Shown here: piece by piece, positions 62,673 through 64,000 of the stretch
Layout: each line of letters opens with the position of its first letter
Position numbering within the stretch: position 1 is the first letter of the stretch
Source of the DNA: Phycisphaerae bacterium
Lineage (GTDB): Bacteria; Planctomycetota; Phycisphaerae; SM23-33
Direction: 5' to 3'
Assembly (NCBI GenBank): GCA_018335035.1
Contig: JAGXKT010000005.1
Coordinates: 62,001-126,000 of the forward strand
DNA length: 64,000 bases
Program-made: the position numbers and the translations under genes
Notes under the pieces: model-generated
What the model was told of the DNA's origin: nothing
Database searches by the model: none
The model's input: only the letters and a program-made list of their open reading frames with translations

Positions 62673-63632
62673 TCAGCGCGTTAGCGTAGCACCGCCGGCC
62701 GGAATGTGCACGCGCCGCCCGTCGTCGCATACCAGAACAAGCCCCTCCAGCGGTCGAACGTCCACGACGCGCCCGACATGCTGCCCGCCGGGCGTATCTA
62801 CGCGCACCCGTTGATTCATCATCTCGCAGCGAGCCAGCCAGCGGGTGTGCAGTTCCTCCAGCCGCCCTTTGCAGATGTGGTCCACCCACGCGTCCAGGCA
62901 CCGCAACACGGCCCGCGCAAGCTCGACGCGCTCGACGGCGTGCCCCACGGCATGATTGAGGCAAGCGGCCGGCGCGTGCACGGTGTCGTCCGGCGGCGCG
63001 GCGGCGACGTTGACGCCGATGCCGACGACCAGCCCCCCGCCGGTGCCGCTTCGGCGGAACTCGACAAGCACGCCGGCGCACTTGCGCCCGTCGAGGTGCA
63101 CGTCGTTGGGCCACTTGACGGAGCATCGCAGCCCGCACGCGGCCTCGATGCCCTCGGCGACGGCCAACCCCGCCGCCACCGTCAGCGCCTCGGCCGGCGG
63201 CAGCGACCCGCCGCACAGCACCACGCTCATTAACAGGTTTGCCCCCGGCGGGCTGATCCACGAGCGGCCCAGTCGGCCCCGACCCCGGCGCTGATACTCA
63301 GCCAGCACGACCAAACCGTCCGCGTCGTTTCGCTCGGCCGCTTGCCACGCGACGTCGTTGGTCGAGGCCACCGCGTCGAAACACAGCACGCCGCGGCCCA
63401 CACGCCGTGTGCCCAGGCCGCGTTCGATCAGTCCAACCGACGGACGCGCCGGACGGACCAGGCGCACCCCGCGGTCCGGCGTCCGCTCCAGAGGCCACCG
63501 GCCCTCATGAAGCGTGCTCAGCGCGGCCTCCAGGCGCGGCCGGTCCACGCCGGCGGCGCGCGCCAGCTCGTCCAGCGCGACGTAGTCGGCACGATCGTAG
63601 AGCAACGCGAGGATGGTGTGGTCAGGAGACAT
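62673..63632 (-). CDS. birA: Biotin-[acetyl-CoA-carboxylase] ligase / biotin repressor
   Basis: 319 aa from the ATG at 63632; a GTG at 63644 is possible. An N-terminal winged-helix region (residues about 1-65) precedes the ligase core with GRGRLGRSW (ATP/biotin loop) and KWPNDV (biotin binding), then a C-terminal SH3-like part (RVDTPGGQHVGRVVDV). It activates biotin and transfers it to BCCP, and may repress biotin genes. It follows nadC by about 33 nt. Confidence 0.92.
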   Translation of the reverse strand: MSPDHTILALLYDRADYVALDELARAAGVDRPRLEAALSTLHEGRWPLERTPDRGVRLVRPARPSVGLIERGLGTRRVGRGVLCFDAVASTNDVAWQAAERNDADGLVVLAEYQRRGRGRLGRSWISPPGANLLMSVVLCGGSLPPAEALTVAAGLAVAEGIEAACGLRCSVKWPNDVHLDGRKCAGVLVEFRRSGTGGGLVVGIGVNVAAAPPDDTVHAPAACLNHAVGHAVERVELARAVLRCLDAWVDHICKGRLEELHTRWLARCEMMNQRVRVDTPGGQHVGRVVDVRPLEGLVLVCDDGRRVHIPAGGATLTR

Positions 63633-63665
63633 TGCCGAACGCACCGTCGGGCCCGAGGCCGACGG

Positions 63666-64000
63666 TCAATCCAGGTCCACTTCCAGGGCGATGTCGACCG
63701 CCGGCGCCGAGTGCGTCAGCGCGCCGACCGCGATGCGGTCCACGCCCGCTTCAGCGACGGCGCGAACCGTCTCCAGTGTCACGCCGCCGGAGGCCTCAAG
63801 AGCGACCGCGTCGCCGCGCCCGGCCTCGTCGCGCATCCGCACCGCTTCGCGGAGGGCGTCAGGGGGCATGTTGTCCAGCAACACCACGTCAACCGGAAGC
63901 TTCATCGCTTCGGCGAGTTGTTCGAGCGTGTCGACCTCGACCTCGACGAAGCCGCCCTCGCCCAGCCGCGTCCGCGCCTCGGTGAGGCGGTCACCGAGGC
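63666..64000 (-). CDS. nadC: Nicotinate-nucleotide pyrophosphorylase, C-terminal part (cut by window edge)
   Basis: Open to the window end; the translation EVEVDTLEQLAEAMKLPVDV followed by VLLDNM and LEASGGVTLETVRAVAEAGVDRIAVGALTHSAPAVDIALE is the conserved C-terminal half of quinolinate phosphoribosyltransferase. The EVEVD and LDNM motifs bind substrate. It makes nicotinate mononucleotide in NAD synthesis. birA follows on the same strand. Confidence 0.93.
   Translation of the reverse strand, partial: LGDRLTEARTRLGEGGFVEVEVDTLEQLAEAMKLPVDVVLLDNMPPDALREAVRMRDEAGRGDAVALEASGGVTLETVRAVAEAGVDRIAVGALTHSAPAVDIALEVDLD

Overview
The window is GC-rich bacterial chromosome with dense coding and no phage, plasmid or rRNA genes. 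The gene content suggests a Planctomycetota member, possibly Phycisphaerae-like. Supporting signs are a long MoxR/DUF58/VWA operon with very large secreted or membrane proteins, a PQQ/TPR giant protein, an NPCBM-domain protein, a formylglycine-type sulfatase, a Hanks-type kinase next to a partner-switching module, and a thrS-infC pair. The phylum call is inference from gene content.

Layout. 0-6.9 kb: ilvE (cut by the window edge), galU, acylphosphatase, a CDF metal transporter, pta, then a minus-strand group of Ser/Thr kinase, STAS protein, RsbW-like ATPase and second STAS protein. 7-14.5 kb: a radical-SAM protein divergent from a GGCT-amidoligase-like fusion, a TPR-like exported protein and alpha-glucan phosphorylase. 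14.5-20.3 kb: Hsp20, a WrbA-like flavoprotein and an Mla lipid-transport operon (lipoprotein-STAS-MlaE-MlaF-MlaD). 20.3-25.7 kb: ThuA, SDR and sulfatase genes, then a gene-poor, repeat-rich stretch with two homologous two-hairpin RNA elements. 25.7-29.7 kb: infC and thrS, with a threonine-rich leader peptide upstream of thrS, a perfect parS-like palindrome, tRNA-Ala(GGC) and tRNA-His(GTG). 29.9-38.7 kb: a GH94/GH36-type phosphorylase, a uronate-isomerase-like amidohydrolase, rplM-rpsI, dnaX (with an A10 slippery tract), ybaB-recR and folE. 38.9-59.6 kb: one minus-strand operon of eleven genes around MoxR, DUF58, two VWA proteins and a DUF4175-like protein. 59.9-64 kb: a DnaJ-type zinc-finger protein, a polytopic membrane protein, birA and nadC (cut by the edge).

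Regulatory and repeat content. Promoter-like pairs of the TTGNNN / TANNNT type, mostly 16-18 nt apart, precede many genes. Four intergenic repeat families are visible: a GGGACAGTCACC terminal-inverted-repeat element (three copies), octamer arrays of type CGANTCAA around a conserved core (two direct copies plus an inverted remnant), heptamer AGCNNTC arrays, and a 60-bp hairpin repeat.

The most notable observations are the paired anti-Shine-Dalgarno-loop RNAs at 23.6 and 24.0 kb, the dnaX slippage site, the Thr-rich leader before thrS, the likely AUC start of infC, the GGCT-amidoligase-like fusion, and the kinase/partner-switching cluster.
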